Assembly: GCA_004352715.1 (NCBI GenBank)
Contig: SCFE01000006.1
Location: 660,360 to 724,359 of the forward strand
DNA: 64,000 nt
Direction of reading: 5' to 3'
DNA from: Hofstenia miamia
Lineage: Eukaryota > Xenacoelomorpha > Acoela
The notes under the pieces were generated by a model. The model worked only from the letters and a program-made list of their open reading frames with translations. It was not told where the DNA came from and made no database searches. Of this stretch, positions 62,529-64,000 are shown piece after piece. Every line of letters begins with the position of its first letter. Positions within the stretch are counted from its first letter, which is position 1. Made by a program: the position numbers and the translations under genes.

Positions 62529-62906
62529 GTGTCCAACAAGAAGAATAATTGTCCTCTCTCCCTTTTTCAAATATTTCCATCAGCTATTGTTGAAGGATGT
62601 GGAGATATAAGCATGCTAATGTACGCGGATGATGTAGCCATTTTTGGACGAAATATACAACAGTTTCAGTATGCTTTACAACGTCATTATGAATACCGCG
62701 AAGGTAACCAAATGACCGTTAACATCTCCAAAACGAAATATATGAAATTACGTCTCGGTGATCATCTTTCCAAAAACGATAACTTCTTTTATAATGGTCA
62801 CTCACTCGATTGCCTGAAGCAGTTTAGATACCTGGGTATAACGTTACAACCGACTCTGAACTTGTTTTTAGATCCTCTTTCAACAGTGCATTACAGTGAT
62901 TTCTAA
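62529..62906 (+). pseudogene. Non-LTR reverse transcriptase fragment (YADD)
   Basis: Part of the palm domain of a LINE-type reverse transcriptase. It has CPLSLFQIFPSAIVEG (the G..QG..LSP.LF motif is degraded), LMYADDVAIFGRN with the catalytic YADD at 62622-62633, MTVNISKTKYMKLR, and FRYLGITLQPTL, which correspond to successive RT motifs. The first codon, GTG, is not a genuine start. The reading is cut by a stop at 62904-62906, and no further RT, endonuclease or ORF1 sequence is seen, so this is a short dead piece. Confidence 0.85.
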
Positions 62907-63757
62907 GCCATCCACTTTTGCGATCACATCACAGTTGCTTTAACTTCAGCTTTACCATCTAAGCTACTTGCCCACAATATTTGTATTCTTTATCTTTTTC
63001 TTCTTCTTCTTACTATTATTATTATTATTATTAATACGTTTTTTAATGTATTCTTTACTGCAAATTATTAGGCAGTAAAACATTGGCATTTTTCAGAATA
63101 AATATTTGAATAGGTTTTGTTACAGAAATAATTCTTTAAAAAATAAAAGTTTGCTTAAATGTAGTTTTTGTGTTATTTACCAATAGTTAAGTGTTTTGTA
63201 TGCTAAAAAAAAGTATTTTTAAAATCTAAAAATGGGTTGTTGTCTATCAATCACATGAAAAAACAATCTTGCCTGTGCGGATTTTGTGTCATTTTCCTAC
63301 CTACCTCAAAATTAATGTTGAATTTGAAATTTTTGGCAAAATCTTAAGCAATGCTGCTGCACACACTTTGCTGTTGAATTTGTTTTGAAAAACATACATA
63401 TATACAAAGCTCAGAATTCTATTAAAATTAATTATTTTTCTTAATAAGATGACACTATAATATTCGTCAGTTTGATTATAAGTAAGGCGAAAAGTTAATG
63501 GAAACGTCGATAGAACAATTAAATAAGCCTAACAGAAAGCATAACTGGCGCCAAATTCTTAATTTGAAGACTTGATTCTTTTACCAGCATCGAAAATTGA
63601 TGAAATGCTTAATTAGAGATGGCTGTCAATTTAAACCCAATGTTCCGAGTTCAAGTTTTGGAATTAATTCTCCTCCAAATTATTCTCAAATGACTAATGT
63701 TTTCTTAACTAAGTTAATTGTTTTGTAATGAAACAGGAACTGTCATATTTTCATAAA

Positions 63758-63795
<38 letters not shown>

Positions 63796-64000
63796 TCATA
63801 ATTTACATAGCATTTACAGGGGCATTGAGTGAAAGCTAAATTCCTGATTAAAAACAACATGAAATTGAGTCTCGCGCTAAAAAAAAAGTTTATAGAAATA
63901 GATTTATTTTTATAAAAAATTAATACCAAACTTTTCCAACCAAGTACAAACTACAACTAATGGCTTTGTCTTAACTTTCATAAATGTCTATGATCCTCTT
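62907..64000. other. AT-rich DNA with a microsatellite and a MITE fragment
   Basis: (AT)n at 63760-63792. 63811-63869 (CAGGGGCATTGAGTGAAAGC then TAAATTCCTGATTAAA) matches the inner arm of the MITE at 197-881. Nothing else recognised. Confidence 0.5.

Overview
The window is AT-rich animal nuclear DNA (GC judged by eye at about 30%), consistent with a non-model invertebrate. The support is its repeat content: Tc1/mariner, hAT-like and pogo-like elements, non-LTR and Gag/integrase retroelement remnants, many (AT)n microsatellites, and a dispersed repeat I recall from many, mostly marine, invertebrates. There is no bacterial-type gene organisation: no operons, no ribosome binding sites, no long intact ORFs. 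The species cannot be named from this sequence.

Layout. 1-1328 is unique sequence with a Tc1-like MITE (197-881) and a smaller TA-flanked MITE. 1329-8408 is the first copy of a ~7.1 kb segment. 8409-15201 is unique and holds a degenerate Gag/integrase retroelement on the minus strand, with a hAT-type MITE inside its integrase, a Tc1-like transposase tail and a retroelement C-terminal fragment. 15202-16201 is a gap of exactly 1000 N. 16202-23282 is the second, nearly identical copy of the 7.1 kb segment. From 23315 on the sequence is mostly featureless AT-rich DNA. It is interrupted by a 1-kb tandem duplication around a single N (32716-34720), a complete but dead Tc1-like DD34E element (43365-44657), hAT-like and pogo-like MITEs (45.6-46.6 kb), a non-LTR protein fragment (47.7-47.95 kb), a gap inside an AT microsatellite (50.2 kb), a GC-rich hairpin (50.9 kb), further MITEs (56.9-57.1, 58.3-58.5 and 60.4-61.4 kb) and a YADD reverse transcriptase fragment (62.5-62.9 kb).

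Genes. I see no intact host gene. Several short islands look like exons because an open frame coincides with good splice sites: 26172-26259 (+), 27591-27632 (-), 55653-55864 (-), and weaker ones inside the duplicated segment. They are candidates only. All recognisable coding sequence belongs to mobile elements, and every copy is broken.

Assembly. The most important structural message is that much of the 'duplication' here looks artificial. Four places have a direct duplication at isolated single Ns. In the 7.1-kb duplicate, two linked indel variants sit in opposite order in the two copies, as expected if two haplotypes were stitched together. Copy-number claims from this window should be treated with caution.
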